Shown: positions 44,148-54,559, counted from the stretch's first letter. The stretch: DNA of 64,000 nucleotides from Bacillus sp. KH172YL63 (GCF_011398925.1 NZ_AP022842.1:1352001-1416000); one strand, 5' to 3'. Program-made: numbers and translations. Notes: generated by a model not told the origin, from the sequence alone.

Positions 44148-44460
44148 GGTTTTTATCTTCGATGGTTGATTGGAGAGGAAGATGCTCGACTCCTGCGGGA
44201 ACTGATGGACAGTGCGAAAAGCGGAGGCGGCTCGTTCAGCCCTGACAAGCATAAGATGAATGGGCTGTGAAGGCGGTCTTTGCCTTCATGGACCATTTAG
44301 CTTATGACCTCGAGGGGCTAGCCGCCGTAGCTAGACAGGTGAGACCCCGCAGGACAAAGTCCGAGGAGGCTCACCGCCATCCCCGCGGAAAGCGAGCATC
44401 TGGAGCGGAAATCAACCGCATCTCGCTTGTATAAAAGTCACAATGTTTACGGAAACAGCC
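44148..44460 (+). repeat. type-2 interspersed repeat interrupted by a type-1 repeat
   Basis: The left part (GGTTTTTATCTTCGATGGTT through ACTCCTGCGGGAACTG) and the right part (GGTGAGACCCCGCAGG through GCGAGCATCTGGAGCG and TTTACGGAAACAGCC) match the copy at 35877-36048 in order and orientation. Between them is a complete type-1 repeat. The two halves together are about 190 bases, close to the 172 of the uninterrupted copy. The 537-base gap between the flanking genes is otherwise empty. Confidence 0.85.
44216..44337 (-). repeat. type-1 palindromic interspersed repeat nested in a type-2 repeat
   Basis: On the minus strand it runs from TGTCTAGCTACGGCGGCTAG to CCGCCTCCGCTTTTC, matching the copies at 3246 and 3500 including the inner AAGGC/GCCTT stem. 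It divides the type-2 element into two halves. GACAG occurs at both edges, but one of these may be the repeat's own end. Confidence 0.85.
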
Positions 44461-44471
44461 TTAAAGAACCA

Positions 44472-45074
44472 TCAATCGATCTTATCATAGGTTTGATCTT
44501 TTTGTTCTTCCTTAAGCTGCTTCTCTTTTCCTTTATTCATTTTCTTCTTCGGTTCGTCAGGAGCATTCTCCGGATCCGTCTGTTTTAACGATTTAGGGAT
44601 TTCTGGCATCAACCTTCCTGAAATATCAGAAAGCTCATTCATGATTCCTTGAACCGGCTCACCTCTTTGTATATCCTTGCTGATTTCTTTCAGGCGGGCG
44701 AAAAGATCAGGGTCAGCGATCACGATCGCTTCTGCACCGTATGGATCATGCTGAAGAGCTTCTGCGACAGAGTATTTGATTGAGCCTACCTGGGAGCGCT
44801 CGACATCTGCGTCGATATCAATCCCGACAAAAGCATATTTCCCGATGACTACTGCAGTGGCATCCTTTACGTCAGGTACACTCGTGGTCAGCTCAACCAG
44901 ATGCTTTGAGATTTGTTGGCCGGACTTTCGTTTTACGGATTGAATATTACTATCCTGAACCGTAATCGGCTTATTATTTTGACTGTTCGCATCGTTCTTA
45001 TACCCTACATCGTTTTTGTTGGCACATGCTGCTAAGATGACGGTGACCAATAGTAGAGAGATGAATTTATTCAT
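44472..45074 (-). CDS. ylaJ: YhcN/YlaJ-family sporulation lipoprotein
   Basis: The 200-residue product has a lipobox LAAC (Cys17). It has the YhcN/YlaJ domain, including VPDVKDATAVVIGKYAFVGIDID and a lysine-rich tail (KKKMNKGKEKQLKEEQ). Members are spore or forespore membrane lipoproteins; the organism is thus probably a spore former, which is inference. It diverges from ylaK. Confidence 0.87.
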   Translation of the reverse strand: MNKFISLLLVTVILAACANKNDVGYKNDANSQNNKPITVQDSNIQSVKRKSGQQISKHLVELTTSVPDVKDATAVVIGKYAFVGIDIDADVERSQVGSIKYSVAEALQHDPYGAEAIVIADPDLFARLKEISKDIQRGEPVQGIMNELSDISGRLMPEIPKSLKQTDPENAPDEPKKKMNKGKEKQLKEEQKDQTYDKID

Positions 45075-45251
45075 GTGAGACCTCCCGGATTAAAATCAAT
45101 ATCTTTTCTTATTGTGTAATTTTCTTCTATCTTTATACGTTTATTCATATATTTTAAGAAACGGGCCGTCCTATTTGAGTAGCTGGGAATAACCGGAACA
45201 ACATTGGCTACATACAATAGTAATAAGAAATCAGGAGCAGGAGGCATCGAT

Positions 45252-46580
45252 TTGAAAAAAATTTATGTATTAGATACCAATGTCTTATTACAAGATCCAC
45301 AAGCCATCTTTTCTTTTCAGGATAATGAGGTGGTTATACCTGCAGTCGTATTAGAAGAAGTGGACTCTAAAAAGCGTTATATGGATGAAATCGGAAGAAA
45401 CGCAAGACATGTATCGAAACTGATAGATAATTTACGGCAAGAAGGAAAGCTCCATGAAAAGATCCCTCTCTACACAGGAGGATCACTGCGAATTGAACTC
45501 AATCATCGATCATTTCAGCAGTTGCAAGATATTTTTGTCGAAAAAACAAATGATAACCGGATCATAGCCGTCGCAAAAAACCTTTCTCTTGAAGAAGAAG
45601 CGAAAAAGGACGGTAAATCGGTGATATTGGTCAGCAAGGATACCCTTGTACGGGTGAAAGCCGATGCCTTAGGGTTGCAGGCGGAGGATTTCCTGAGCGA
45701 CAGAGTCATTGAAGTGAATGATATTTATACCGGATTTATCGAATTATATATAGAAAGAGAACTTCTTGATAAATTTTATGACAAAGGGGAACTTCCTCTT
45801 ACCGATATGACAAAGCAGCGATTTTATTCCCACCAATTCCTGATCATGAAAGATGCCCTTGGAAGCTCTGCTTCTGCTCTTGGAATGGTGGACGGCACCG
45901 GAATGAAAGTAAAGAAGTTAGTGTATGATCAAGAGCATATGTGGGGGATCAAGGCTAGAAACGTCCAGCAGACAATGGCGACGGAGCTGTTATTACGAGA
46001 TGATATCTCACTTGTGACGATGATCGGGAAAGCGGGGACAGGAAAGACCCTTCTTGCACTCGCCGCAGGACTTTTGCAGACAGAGGATTTCAATAAGTTC
46101 AATAAATTACTCGTCGCCCGTCCAATCGTTCCGGTCGGTAAAGATATCGGCTATCTTCCAGGAGAAAAACAGGAAAAACTCAGACCCTGGATGCAGCCGA
46201 TCTATGATAATCTTGAATACCTTTTTAATACGAAAAAACCGGGGGAACTGGATGATATTCTTGCCGGGATGGGCTCAATAGAAGTGGAAGCACTAACCTA
46301 TATTAGGGGGCGGAGCATCCCTGATCAATACATCATCATCGATGAAGCACAAAATCTGACCAAACACGAAGTGAAAACCATCCTGACCCGGGTGGGGGAG
46401 CGGAGTAAAATCGTCCTGATGGGAGATCCGGCCCAAATAGATCACCCGTATCTTGATGAATACAATAACGGATTGACCTACGTAGTTGAAAAATTTAAAG
46501 ATCAAAAATTAGCTGGACATGTCAAGCTGATGAAAGGGGAGAGATCCGGTCTTGCCCAACTGGCAGCGGATATCCTGTAA
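45252..46580 (+). CDS. ylaK: PIN-PhoH ATPase YlaK
   Basis: The 442-residue protein, the length of B. subtilis YlaK, fuses an N-terminal PIN nuclease domain (KIYVLDTNVLLQDP with conserved Asp, about 1-140) to a PhoH ATPase domain (Walker A IGKAGTGKTLLAL near residue 258, Walker B IIIDEAQN near 361). PhoH2-type proteins unwind and cleave RNA; the physiological role is not settled. TTG 45252 lies seven bases after AGGAGG; an earlier in-frame TTG at 45204 has no such site. Confidence 0.92.
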   Translation: MKKIYVLDTNVLLQDPQAIFSFQDNEVVIPAVVLEEVDSKKRYMDEIGRNARHVSKLIDNLRQEGKLHEKIPLYTGGSLRIELNHRSFQQLQDIFVEKTNDNRIIAVAKNLSLEEEAKKDGKSVILVSKDTLVRVKADALGLQAEDFLSDRVIEVNDIYTGFIELYIERELLDKFYDKGELPLTDMTKQRFYSHQFLIMKDALGSSASALGMVDGTGMKVKKLVYDQEHMWGIKARNVQQTMATELLLRDDISLVTMIGKAGTGKTLLALAAGLLQTEDFNKFNKLLVARPIVPVGKDIGYLPGEKQEKLRPWMQPIYDNLEYLFNTKKPGELDDILAGMGSIEVEALTYIRGRSIPDQYIIIDEAQNLTKHEVKTILTRVGERSKIVLMGDPAQIDHPYLDEYNNGLTYVVEKFKDQKLAGHVKLMKGERSGLAQLAADIL

Positions 46581-46601
46581 CAAACACATTTATAACGTAT
46601 G

Positions 46602-46636
46602 AAAAAAACGGTTCAGGGGTTCCTGAACCGTTTTTG
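46602..46636. terminator. bidirectional terminator after ylaK
   Basis: AAAACGGTTCAGG and CCTGAACCGTTTT are perfectly complementary with a four- to five-base loop and T run. Confidence 0.92.
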
Positions 46637-46646
46637 CTTAATTTCG

Positions 46647-47144
46647 TCATTGCAGACGGAATGCTTTCACATCGGTGATTGGGTGATCCCGGTTGGAGCC
46701 GTCTTTGAAATAAATATGGACGGGCCCGTTATCCCTTAAAGGCTTTCCTTCCTTGGAAAATCCAATCAAAAGTTGATCTGCATCGGCGAGTTTGATTTCG
46801 TGCTCCCCGTTTGCGGTTTCGATGACGACTTTCGCCGCATCTTCTAAAGGTTCCGCGTTTTGAAGGAAGGGCAGGAACGGAATGGCGAATGTTCCATTGA
46901 GTACCTTTTCCTTTTCATATTTTTTTTCTGTTTTTAATGTAGGGGGATATGTGGCACCCTCTTGAATTTCCCTGGACCAGTGCCTGGAAACGGCTTTTGT
47001 GTATTCTTCCAATTCATCAACCGTTGCATTCGTTTCTTCGAAATATGTAGTTAAATCCACTTTGCGGTCATCGAATATCCACACACCTGCATCCAATGTG
47101 ATGGTGAATTTCACTTTTCCGTTGATCGGTACGATACTTTCCAC
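46647..47144 (-). CDS. ylaL: conserved protein YlaL
   Basis: The 165-residue soluble protein occupies the ylaL position between ylaK and glsA. It starts at GTG behind GAGGAGGAATC and contains the conserved VWIFDDRKVDLTTYF block and IYFKDGSNRDHPI. Function is unknown. No signal peptide or membrane segment is visible. Confidence 0.82.
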   Translation of the reverse strand: MESIVPINGKVKFTITLDAGVWIFDDRKVDLTTYFEETNATVDELEEYTKAVSRHWSREIQEGATYPPTLKTEKKYEKEKVLNGTFAIPFLPFLQNAEPLEDAAKVVIETANGEHEIKLADADQLLIGFSKEGKPLRDNGPVHIYFKDGSNRDHPITDVKAFRLQ

Positions 47145-47275
47145 AACAGATTCCTCCTCTCGCTGTTACTATCAGTATAAATGTTCTCCTGAAGTTTGTC
47201 ACATGGTGATGAAAGCATTTTCAGCGTTTTCAAATGTCGAAAAGAGGGAAACTATAGGTAAGACAGAAGGAGTTG

Positions 47276-48208
47276 ATGGACAGGATGATTAAAACCCAGG
47301 AATTATTGGAAGAGCTCGTGGAGCGTGCAAGGCCTTTTGCAGCTGAGGGCAAGGTGGCTGATTATATCCCTGCACTCCGGGATCAAAATCCAAGCGATTT
47401 GGCGATCAGTATATACACGCTCGACAATCAATCATGCTATGCAGGGGACCATTTGAAGAAATTCACCCTTCAAAGTGTATCCAAAGTCATCACACTTGCC
47501 CTTGTATTGATGGATTATGGTGAGGAATATGTGTTTTCGAAAGTAGGGATGGAACCGACAGGTGATCCATTCAACTCCATTGCCAAGCTTGAAACCCATA
47601 AACCCTCTAAACCGCTTAATCCAATGATCAATGCCGGTGCCCTTGCCGTCACGAACATGATTAAAGGGAACACCGCCATGGAAAAATGGGGGCGCCTTAT
47701 TGAGTTCATTAATCATATGACCGGTGAAACGGTTTCCTATAACGAAGATGTCGCGTATTCAGAATTGCAGACAGCGAACCTGAATCGCTCCCTTTGCTAT
47801 TTCATGAAGCAGCATGGTGTGATCACAGGGAATGTAGAAGATCTCCTCGTCCTGTACACGAAGCAATGTGCTGTGGAAATGAGCTGTGTGGATTTGGCGA
47901 AGATGGGGGCGGTATTTGCAAACGACGGAGTCGACCCTGAAAGCGGGAGGGAAATCATATCGAGGGATGTGGCAAGGGTTTGTAAAACATTCATGGTCAC
48001 ATGCGGCATGTATAACTCATCTGGTGAATTCGCCATCAAGATCGGCATCCCTGCAAAGAGCGGGGTATCGGGCGGCATCATGGGGGCTGTACCAGGCAAG
48101 TGCGGGATTGGCATATTCGGCCCTGCCCTTGATGATGTCGGGAACAGCAGTGCAGGCTTGAAGCTTTTAGAAATGCTCAGTGACAAATACTCATGGAGTA
48201 TATTCTGA
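47276..48208 (+). CDS. glsA: glutaminase A
   Basis: This serine-type glutaminase (about 310 residues) hydrolyses glutamine to glutamate and ammonia. The active-site TLQSVSKVI (S-x-x-K) is near residue 65, [10 protein letters not shown] near 115 and [12 protein letters not shown] near 263. B. subtilis YlaM/GlsA2 stands in this place. AAGGAG precedes two possible starts: ATG 47276 (three bases away) and ATG 47285 (twelve bases away), neither ideally spaced. The C-terminus SIF agrees with family members. Confidence 0.92.
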   Translation: MDRMIKTQELLEELVERARPFAAEGKVADYIPALRDQNPSDLAISIYTLDNQSCYAGDHLKKFTLQSVSKVITLALVLMDYGEEYVFSKVGMEPTGDPFNSIAKLETHKPSKPLNPMINAGALAVTNMIKGNTAMEKWGRLIEFINHMTGETVSYNEDVAYSELQTANLNRSLCYFMKQHGVITGNVEDLLVLYTKQCAVEMSCVDLAKMGAVFANDGVDPESGREIISRDVARVCKTFMVTCGMYNSSGEFAIKIGIPAKSGVSGGIMGAVPGKCGIGIFGPALDDVGNSSAGLKLLEMLSDKYSWSIF

Positions 48209-48418
48209 TGCGAGAGGATCGTCCCTCACAGGGAATGACCGGCTTACCCCGGGACTTGCATTGGAATGAAGAGGTGTAATGAATAAATCCCCCCGAAAAA
48301 TGATTCGGAATATTGTCATTGAATCCTGTTGAAAACACTTATTTTTCTTGCAATTTGTGTGATTTAGCGATAAAATTTTAAGACAGGAATGCTATTTGTT
48401 CGGAATGGGGGGATCACT

Positions 48419-48700
48419 GTGGCGTCAGAAATGACAATCAATCACCGAGAAAAAGCCTATGAGCTGTTAAAGGCCGACGCAGAAAAGATTTTACAACTTA
48501 TAAAAGTACAAATGGATAATTTAACGATGCCCCAATGTCCTCTTTACGAGGAAGTATTGGATACCCAAATGTTCGGATTATCTCGTGAAATAGAATTTGC
48601 AGTCCGCCTCGGGCTGGTAGATGACCAGGATGGAAAAGAACTGATCGATTCATTGGAAAGAGAACTCTCTGCCCTGCATGATGCATCTACGAAAAAGTAA
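48419..48700 (+). CDS. ylaN: Fur-interacting protein YlaN (Fpa)
   Basis: The 93-residue protein ([17 protein letters not shown]) is nearly the length of B. subtilis YlaN and retains its most conserved block, [20 protein letters not shown]. YlaN is needed under iron limitation and relieves Fur repression by binding Fur. I take GTG 48419 as start, with a G-rich ribosome site seven bases upstream; an ATG 12 bases later is the alternative. A terminator follows and ftsW is next. Confidence 0.92.
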   Translation: MASEMTINHREKAYELLKADAEKILQLIKVQMDNLTMPQCPLYEEVLDTQMFGLSREIEFAVRLGLVDDQDGKELIDSLERELSALHDASTKK

Positions 48701-48711
48701 AATAGTCATGA

Positions 48712-48752
48712 CAACTCAAACAATGCATACATCTGTTGTTTGAGTTTTTTTG
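48712..48752 (+). terminator. intrinsic terminator after ylaN
   Basis: AACTCAAACA and TGTTTGAGTT form the stem (with TG interior pairs), followed by seven T. Confidence 0.88.
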
Positions 48753-48803
48753 TTAGCGGAATAGGATTGGAAAATGATATAAAGATAAAAAGGATTGAAT
48801 GTC

Positions 48804-50021
48804 ATGATTAAAAAAATAGCAAAGTCATATGACTATTCATTGATCGCTGTATATGTGTTTCTTTGTTTGTTTGGCCTTGTGATGATTTATAGTGCAAGCA
48901 TGGTCATGGCTGTGGAACGGTTCGGATGGGACAGTGATTATTTTTATAAAAGGCAGATGATCAATATCATCATAGGATTCGTTGCCTTTTCGGTTGCTGC
49001 CTGGTTCCCGTATAAAGCCTTCCGGGTAAACAAAATCATCAAGGGACTCATGTTTTTGATCATCGGTTTATTGCTCGGGGTGCATGTTTTCGGTTACGAA
49101 GTGAACAATGCCAAAAGCTGGATCAATTTAGGGTTCATGCCGATCCAGCCGTCGGAGTTTGCGAAGCTTGCCGTAATCATTTACCTTGGTTCTGTTTATT
49201 CAAAGAAGCAGGCATACATAGACGATTTTAATAGGGGGCTTGCGCCGCCACTGCTGTTTCTTGGTTTCATTTGTTTTTTGGTCTTCCTTGAACCGGATTT
49301 TGGAACGGCTGCCATCATTTTTGCCATCGGTGCGATCGTAATCTCCTGTTCCGGGATCAGTTTTAAGACATTTTTTAAACTGACAGGTCTGGGAATGGCT
49401 TTCTTTGTTGTCATCTCCCCGTTTATCTACCTTGCGAGGGGCTTCATTTTCACAGAGGAAAGGCTAAGCAGGATAGAAGCCTATCTGTCACCGTTCAAAT
49501 ATGCACAAGGAGAAGGATATCACCTTGTCAATTCTTATCTTGCGATTGGCTCAGGCGGTGTGAAGGGACTTGGACTCGGTCAAAGTGTACAAAAGCTTGG
49601 TTACCTGCCTGAACCGCAAACAGATTTCATCATGGCCATCATTGCTGAGGAGCTTGGTGTGTTTGGCGTAAGCTTTGTCATCCTTGGATTGACCTATATC
49701 GTCCTCCGGGGTATCTATACCGGTGTGAAATGCCAGGATCCTTTTGGTACGATGCTTGCAATCGGGATTTCTTCTATGATCGGCATTCAGGCATTCATCA
49801 ACCTTGGCGGGGTATCAGGTTTGATTCCAATCACCGGGGTCCCGTTACCGTTCATCAGTTACGGGGGATCTTCTCTGCTGGTGCTGTCTTTGTCGATGGG
49901 TGTCCTTGTAAATGTGTCGATGTTTGTAAAATATGAAGAAAAATATAAAACAAAGAAGGAAAATGACATTCCTTCAGAGAATATGTCTAATAGCAAAAAA
50001 ATATATGGTGTAAAAATGTAG
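48804..50021 (+). CDS. ftsW: peptidoglycan glycosyltransferase FtsW (SEDS family)
   Basis: The 405-residue protein has about ten membrane helices and SEDS motifs: LVMIYSASMVMA in TM1, KSWINLGFMPIQPSEFAKL near residue 115, EPDFGTA near 165 and ISYGGSSLL near 355. It polymerises septal peptidoglycan with its PBP partner in the divisome. Position upstream of pycA matches B. subtilis ftsW. Start at ATG 48804 follows AAAAAGGA; the TTG nine bases up lies within that site. Confidence 0.93.
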   Translation: MIKKIAKSYDYSLIAVYVFLCLFGLVMIYSASMVMAVERFGWDSDYFYKRQMINIIIGFVAFSVAAWFPYKAFRVNKIIKGLMFLIIGLLLGVHVFGYEVNNAKSWINLGFMPIQPSEFAKLAVIIYLGSVYSKKQAYIDDFNRGLAPPLLFLGFICFLVFLEPDFGTAAIIFAIGAIVISCSGISFKTFFKLTGLGMAFFVVISPFIYLARGFIFTEERLSRIEAYLSPFKYAQGEGYHLVNSYLAIGSGGVKGLGLGQSVQKLGYLPEPQTDFIMAIIAEELGVFGVSFVILGLTYIVLRGIYTGVKCQDPFGTMLAIGISSMIGIQAFINLGGVSGLIPITGVPLPFISYGGSSLLVLSLSMGVLVNVSMFVKYEEKYKTKKENDIPSENMSNSKKIYGVKM

Positions 50022-50054
50022 GTCACTTTGATAGAGTATCTAAAAACTCTAAGT

Positions 50055-50112
50055 CTAGGGTCTGCCCCCTAAGATACTTCTTTATTATCTTTCGGGACAG
50101 CCCTTTTTTCAT
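50055..50112 (+). terminator. probable terminator after ftsW
   Basis: AGGGTCTGCCCC pairs imperfectly (one bulge, one mismatch) with GGGACAGCCCT over a 30-base loop; six T follow. The match is looser than other terminators here. Confidence 0.5.
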
Positions 50113-50163
50113 AGACTGCAATATAGGGAAATCAATCATGAATAGCCAAAAGGAGAGAGAGTA

Positions 50164-53100
50164 TTGAAGACAATCAAAAAAGTATTAGTAGCAAATCGCG
50201 GCGAAATTGCCATACGTGTATTCCGTGCCTGTACGGAACTCAATATCAGGACTGTTGCGATTTACAGTAAGGAAGATTCCGGATCTTACCATCGTTATAA
50301 AGCAGATGAAGCATATCTCGTCGGGGAAGGAAAGAAACCCATCGACGCTTATTTAGATATAGAGGGCATCATCAGAATCGCGAAAGCTTCAGATGTAGAT
50401 GCAATTCATCCCGGGTATGGTTTTCTGTCCGAAAATATCCATTTCGCAAGACGATGTGAAGAAGAAGGCATCACTTTTGTCGGCCCTCATTCAGAGCATC
50501 TGAATATGTTCGGTGACAAGGTAAAGGCCCGTCATCAGGCACAGATGGCAAATATACCGGTCATTCCGGGCACGGATGGACCGGTAGAGACGCTGGAAGA
50601 AGTCATCAGCTTCGGGAAAGATCATGGCTTTCCGATCATCATCAAAGCTTCACTTGGCGGCGGTGGACGGGGGATGCGGATTGTCCGGAACCTTGAAAGC
50701 CTGAAGGAAGCGTATGAGCGTGCTAAATCGGAAGCGAAGGCAGCATTCGGCAACGACGAAATATATGTGGAGAAGTTCGTTGAAAACCCTAAACATATTG
50801 AAGTACAGATCCTTGGAGATGCCGACGGTAATATTATTCACTTATATGAACGTGACTGCTCGATTCAAAGAAGGCACCAAAAGGTTGTGGAAGTGGCACC
50901 ATCTGTCGCATTGCCTAATCAGCTAAGGGAAGATATCTGTGAAGCAGCAGTAAGGCTGATGGATAATGTAAAATACGTGAATGCCGGAACAGTCGAGTTC
51001 CTTGTGGCAAATGATCAGTTCTATTTCATCGAAGTAAATCCACGGGTTCAGGTGGAGCATACCATCACTGAAATGGTTACAGGAGTGGATATCGTACAGT
51101 CCCAGTTAATGATTGCAGAAGGACATGGCCTCCACAGTGAAAAACTTGGCATCCCGCTTCAGGAAGACATCAGGACAAATGGATTTGCCATACAGTCCCG
51201 TGTGACAACAGAAGATCCATTGAATAACTTTATGCCGGATACAGGTAAAATCATGGCGTATCGTTCAGGTGGCGGATTCGGCGTGCGGCTCGATGCCGGT
51301 AATGGATTCCAGGGAGCGGTCATTACACCTTATTATGATTCCCTTCTTGTTAAACTTTCTACCTGGGCGCTGACATTTGAGCAGGCTGCCTCTAAAATGG
51401 TCAGAAATCTTCAAGAATTTAGAATTCGGGGAATTAAGACGAACATCCCATTCCTGGAAAATGTCGTAAAGCATGAAAACTTTATATCCGGCCATTATGA
51501 TACTTCATTCATCGATACAACGCCGGAACTGTTCATCTTCCCTAATCGAAAAGACCGTGGGACGAAGATGCTATCTTATATCGGAAATGTAACCGTCAAT
51601 GGTTTTCCGGGTATCGAACAAAAGAAGAAGCCTGTATTCTCCAAGCCAAGAATTCCTTCTCGCGATGTAAGTAAGGAATTCAAGCCTGGTACGAAGCAGA
51701 TCTTGGACCAGCATGGTGCAGACGGCCTTGTGAATTGGGTGAAGGATCAGAAGTCGGTGCTTTTGACAGACACGACTTTCAGGGACGCCCATCAATCATT
51801 GCTTGCAACCCGGGTGAGGACAAATGATCTTAAACAGATCGCACAACCGACATCACAATTGCTTCCGGATATGTTTTCGTATGAAATGTGGGGCGGGGCA
51901 ACGTTTGATGTAGCGTACCGCTTTTTGAAGGAAGATCCGTGGGACCGCTTATTGTCGATGAGAGAAAGGATACCAAATGTCTTGTTCCAAATGCTTCTCA
52001 GAGCCTCGAATGCAGTTGGATACAAGAACTACCCTGACAATGTCATCAGGGAGTTCGTTGAAAAATCTGCATTCGCAGGAATCGACGTCTTCAGGATCTT
52101 CGACAGCCTTAACTGGGTGAAGGGGATGGAAGTGGCGATCGATGCAGTTAGACAAAGTGGGAAAATCGCAGAGGCAGCCATTTGCTATACAGGTGACATT
52201 GAAGACCCGACACGTACGAAGTACAGTATCGATTATTATAAAAACTTGGCTAAGGAATTGGAAGCAGGGGGCGCACATATCTTAGCGATCAAGGATATGG
52301 CCGGGCTCCTCAAGCCACAGGCAGCATACCGTCTGATTTCCGAGCTGAAAGATACGGTCAGCCTTCCTATCCATCTTCATACCCATGATACAAGTGGAAA
52401 TGGGATCTATACTTACGCAAGGGCCATAGATGCTGGAGTGGATATTGTTGACACAGCGCTTAGTACGATGTCCGGCCTGACATCCCAGCCAAGTGCCAAT
52501 ACGCTGTATTATGCACTAAAAGGGACCGAAAGAGAGCCGAATGTCAACATCGACTCCCTGGAGACGCTTTCCCACTATTGGGAAGATATCAGGAAGTATT
52601 ATACAGACTTTGAAAGCGGCATGATGTCCCCTCATTCAGAAGTCTATAAGCATGAAATGCCGGGTGGACAATACAGCAACCTTCAGCAGCAGGCCAAAGC
52701 TGTAGGGCTTGGTCACCGCTGGGAAGAAGTAAAAGAAATGTATGCAAGGGTCAATCATTTGTTCGGTGATATTGTCAAAGTCACCCCTTCTTCAAAAGTA
52801 GTTGGAGACATGGCTTTATTCATGGTCCAAAACGATTTAACAGAGGAGAAGGTGATTGAGCAGGGAGAGAAAATCGATTTCCCTGACTCGGTCGTGGAAT
52901 TATTTGAAGGATATCTTGGACAGCCACATGGAGGGTTCCCGGAGGATTTGCAAAAAGTTATTTTGAAGGGACGGAGCCCGCTTACCGTTCGTCCGGGAGA
53001 GCTCTTGGATGATGTGGATTTCCCGGCGCTCAAAGAGAAACTGTTTGAGGAGCTTAAGCGTCCTGTTACAAGTTTCGATGCACTTGGATACGCCCTATAT

Positions 53101-53604
53101 CCAAAAGTATTCATGGAATACGCCAACACGCTGGACCAATTTGGGGACATTTCCACACTCGATACGCCAACCTTCCTGTTCGGGATGAGGCTAGGTGAAG
53201 AAATCGAAGTAGAAATCGAGACAGGGAAGACGCTCATCGTCAAGCTTGTTTCACTCGGACAGGCACAGGCAGATGGAACACGGATTGTGTACTTTGAGTT
53301 AAATGGACAGCCCCGTGAAATCGTCATAAAAGATGAGAGCATCAAATCAACCGTAGCGGCAAAAATGAAAGCGGATATGAAAAATGAAAATCATATCGGA
53401 GCTTCAATGCCAGGGACAGTCATCAGGGTCATCACTGAAAAAGGTGAAAAGGTTGAAAAAGGAGACCATCTCATGATCACTGAAGCCATGAAGATGGAAA
53501 CGACCGTGCAGGCACCATTTGCAGGCGTGGTAAAAGATGTCTATGTTCAAAATGGAGATGCCATCTCTCCAGGAGATCTTTTGATTGAATTGGATAAAGC
53601 ATAA
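50164..53604 (+). CDS. pycA: pyruvate carboxylase
   Basis: The 1146-residue biotin enzyme forms oxaloacetate from pyruvate and bicarbonate. Domains in order: biotin carboxylase ATP-grasp (about 1-460, with HPGYGFLSEN and the glycine-rich ASLGGGGRGMR), carboxyltransferase TIM barrel (about 530-800, FRDAHQSLLATR and the metal-binding HLHTHDTSGNG), allosteric region, and C-terminal biotinyl domain with EAMKMET (Lys about 1110). It starts at TTG behind AAAGGAGAGAGA. B. subtilis PycA is stimulated by apo-DarB. CtaA faces it across a shared terminator. Confidence 0.97.
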   Translation: MKTIKKVLVANRGEIAIRVFRACTELNIRTVAIYSKEDSGSYHRYKADEAYLVGEGKKPIDAYLDIEGIIRIAKASDVDAIHPGYGFLSENIHFARRCEEEGITFVGPHSEHLNMFGDKVKARHQAQMANIPVIPGTDGPVETLEEVISFGKDHGFPIIIKASLGGGGRGMRIVRNLESLKEAYERAKSEAKAAFGNDEIYVEKFVENPKHIEVQILGDADGNIIHLYERDCSIQRRHQKVVEVAPSVALPNQLREDICEAAVRLMDNVKYVNAGTVEFLVANDQFYFIEVNPRVQVEHTITEMVTGVDIVQSQLMIAEGHGLHSEKLGIPLQEDIRTNGFAIQSRVTTEDPLNNFMPDTGKIMAYRSGGGFGVRLDAGNGFQGAVITPYYDSLLVKLSTWALTFEQAASKMVRNLQEFRIRGIKTNIPFLENVVKHENFISGHYDTSFIDTTPELFIFPNRKDRGTKMLSYIGNVTVNGFPGIEQKKKPVFSKPRIPSRDVSKEFKPGTKQILDQHGADGLVNWVKDQKSVLLTDTTFRDAHQSLLATRVRTNDLKQIAQPTSQLLPDMFSYEMWGGATFDVAYRFLKEDPWDRLLSMRERIPNVLFQMLLRASNAVGYKNYPDNVIREFVEKSAFAGIDVFRIFDSLNWVKGMEVAIDAVRQSGKIAEAAICYTGDIEDPTRTKYSIDYYKNLAKELEAGGAHILAIKDMAGLLKPQAAYRLISELKDTVSLPIHLHTHDTSGNGIYTYARAIDAGVDIVDTALSTMSGLTSQPSANTLYYALKGTEREPNVNIDSLETLSHYWEDIRKYYTDFESGMMSPHSEVYKHEMPGGQYSNLQQQAKAVGLGHRWEEVKEMYARVNHLFGDIVKVTPSSKVVGDMALFMVQNDLTEEKVIEQGEKIDFPDSVVELFEGYLGQPHGGFPEDLQKVILKGRSPLTVRPGELLDDVDFPALKEKLFEELKRPVTSFDALGYALYPKVFMEYANTLDQFGDISTLDTPTFLFGMRLGEEIEVEIETGKTLIVKLVSLGQAQADGTRIVYFELNGQPREIVIKDESIKSTVAAKMKADMKNENHIGASMPGTVIRVITEKGEKVEKGDHLMITEAMKMETTVQAPFAGVVKDVYVQNGDAISPGDLLIELDKA

Positions 53605-53642
53605 AAAAAGGATTCCGGGATTTTTCCCGGAATCCTTTTTAT
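53605..53642. terminator. bidirectional terminator between pycA and ctaA
   Basis: AAAAAAAGGATTCCGGGA and TCCCGGAATCCTTTTT are perfectly complementary around a short loop. Confidence 0.93.
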
Positions 53643-54559
53643 GATTGTCCCTGTCTGCTTCTTGAAACAAGAAGATTCAAGTAGCAAAGTAAGCCGAACA
53701 GACATGCAATGATCAATGCGTGAATCAGGGCTATTGCCAGATTCAGACGGGTGAAGACAATGAGTGCGCCTGAAATCACTTGCAGACACACAAGCGTAAA
53801 GGCGATGATCCATCCCCAGTAAATGACTTTTTGATGTTTGTGTTCTTTAACGGCGATGAACGTGATATAGCCAATCCAAATGAATATTAATGCAGCAGCC
53901 GTCCTGTGTCCCATCTGAATCCATTCGTAGAGGTTTGTCGGAAGTCCTGGCGACGAGTTGACACATAACGGCCAGTCTTTACAGACAAGGCTGGATTCGG
54001 TATGTCTGACAAGGGCACCGGTATAAACGACCAGGTAACTGTAGATGGTCACACCTACCGTATGGAATCTTAATCGCTTATCGATACGCAGTGAATGGGC
54101 ATCGAATTTTTGATCTACTTCAAATATGAGAAGTGTCAATAATAATATAGAAGCAAAAGATATCAAGGAGATGCCGAAATGCAGTGCCAGCACAAAATCC
54201 GACTGTCCCCAGAGCACAGCGGCCGCACCGATCAGCGCCTGCAATACGAGGAAAAAGAATGATAGAGCTGCAAGAAGCTTCGTCTCCCGCTTATATCCGA
54301 TCGCTTTCCATGACCATATTGATAATGCTGTGACGAGTAATCCAACGCCGCCGGATACGACACGGTGCGCCAATTCTATCACCAGTTCAAACGTTATATC
54401 ACTTGGAATCAATTGCCCGTTACAAAGTGGCCAGGATCTTCCACAGCCCATGCCGGATTCAGTCTTCGTCACAAGGGCTCCACCCAACAGAACAAACAAC
54501 ATGCCAAGTGCAGTGAGAACCGCAAGCCACTTCAATCCTTTGTGAACACCTTTATGCAA
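53639..54559 (-). CDS. ctaA: heme A synthase
   Basis: The product, about 306 residues, has eight membrane helices and converts heme O to heme A for the aa3 oxidase. The N-terminal pair Cys-Cys loop is intact ([11 protein letters not shown]), as are the heme-ligand His in HRVVSGG and HFGIS, and the second half HTESS...CKDWPLC and MGHRTAA. TTG 54559 is placed six bases after GAAGGTG; a GTG nine bases earlier overlaps that site. It diverges from ctaB, a pair conserved with the cta operon of B. subtilis. Confidence 0.94.
   Translation of the reverse strand: MHKGVHKGLKWLAVLTALGMLFVLLGGALVTKTESGMGCGRSWPLCNGQLIPSDITFELVIELAHRVVSGGVGLLVTALSIWSWKAIGYKRETKLLAALSFFFLVLQALIGAAAVLWGQSDFVLALHFGISLISFASILLLTLLIFEVDQKFDAHSLRIDKRLRFHTVGVTIYSYLVVYTGALVRHTESSLVCKDWPLCVNSSPGLPTNLYEWIQMGHRTAAALIFIWIGYITFIAVKEHKHQKVIYWGWIIAFTLVCLQVISGALIVFTRLNLAIALIHALIIACLFGLLCYLNLLVSRSRQGQS

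Noticed and set aside
52755-53345. 196-codon minus-strand frame
   Set aside because: It is an antisense shadow of pycA, rich in Ser and Pro, with no start signal.
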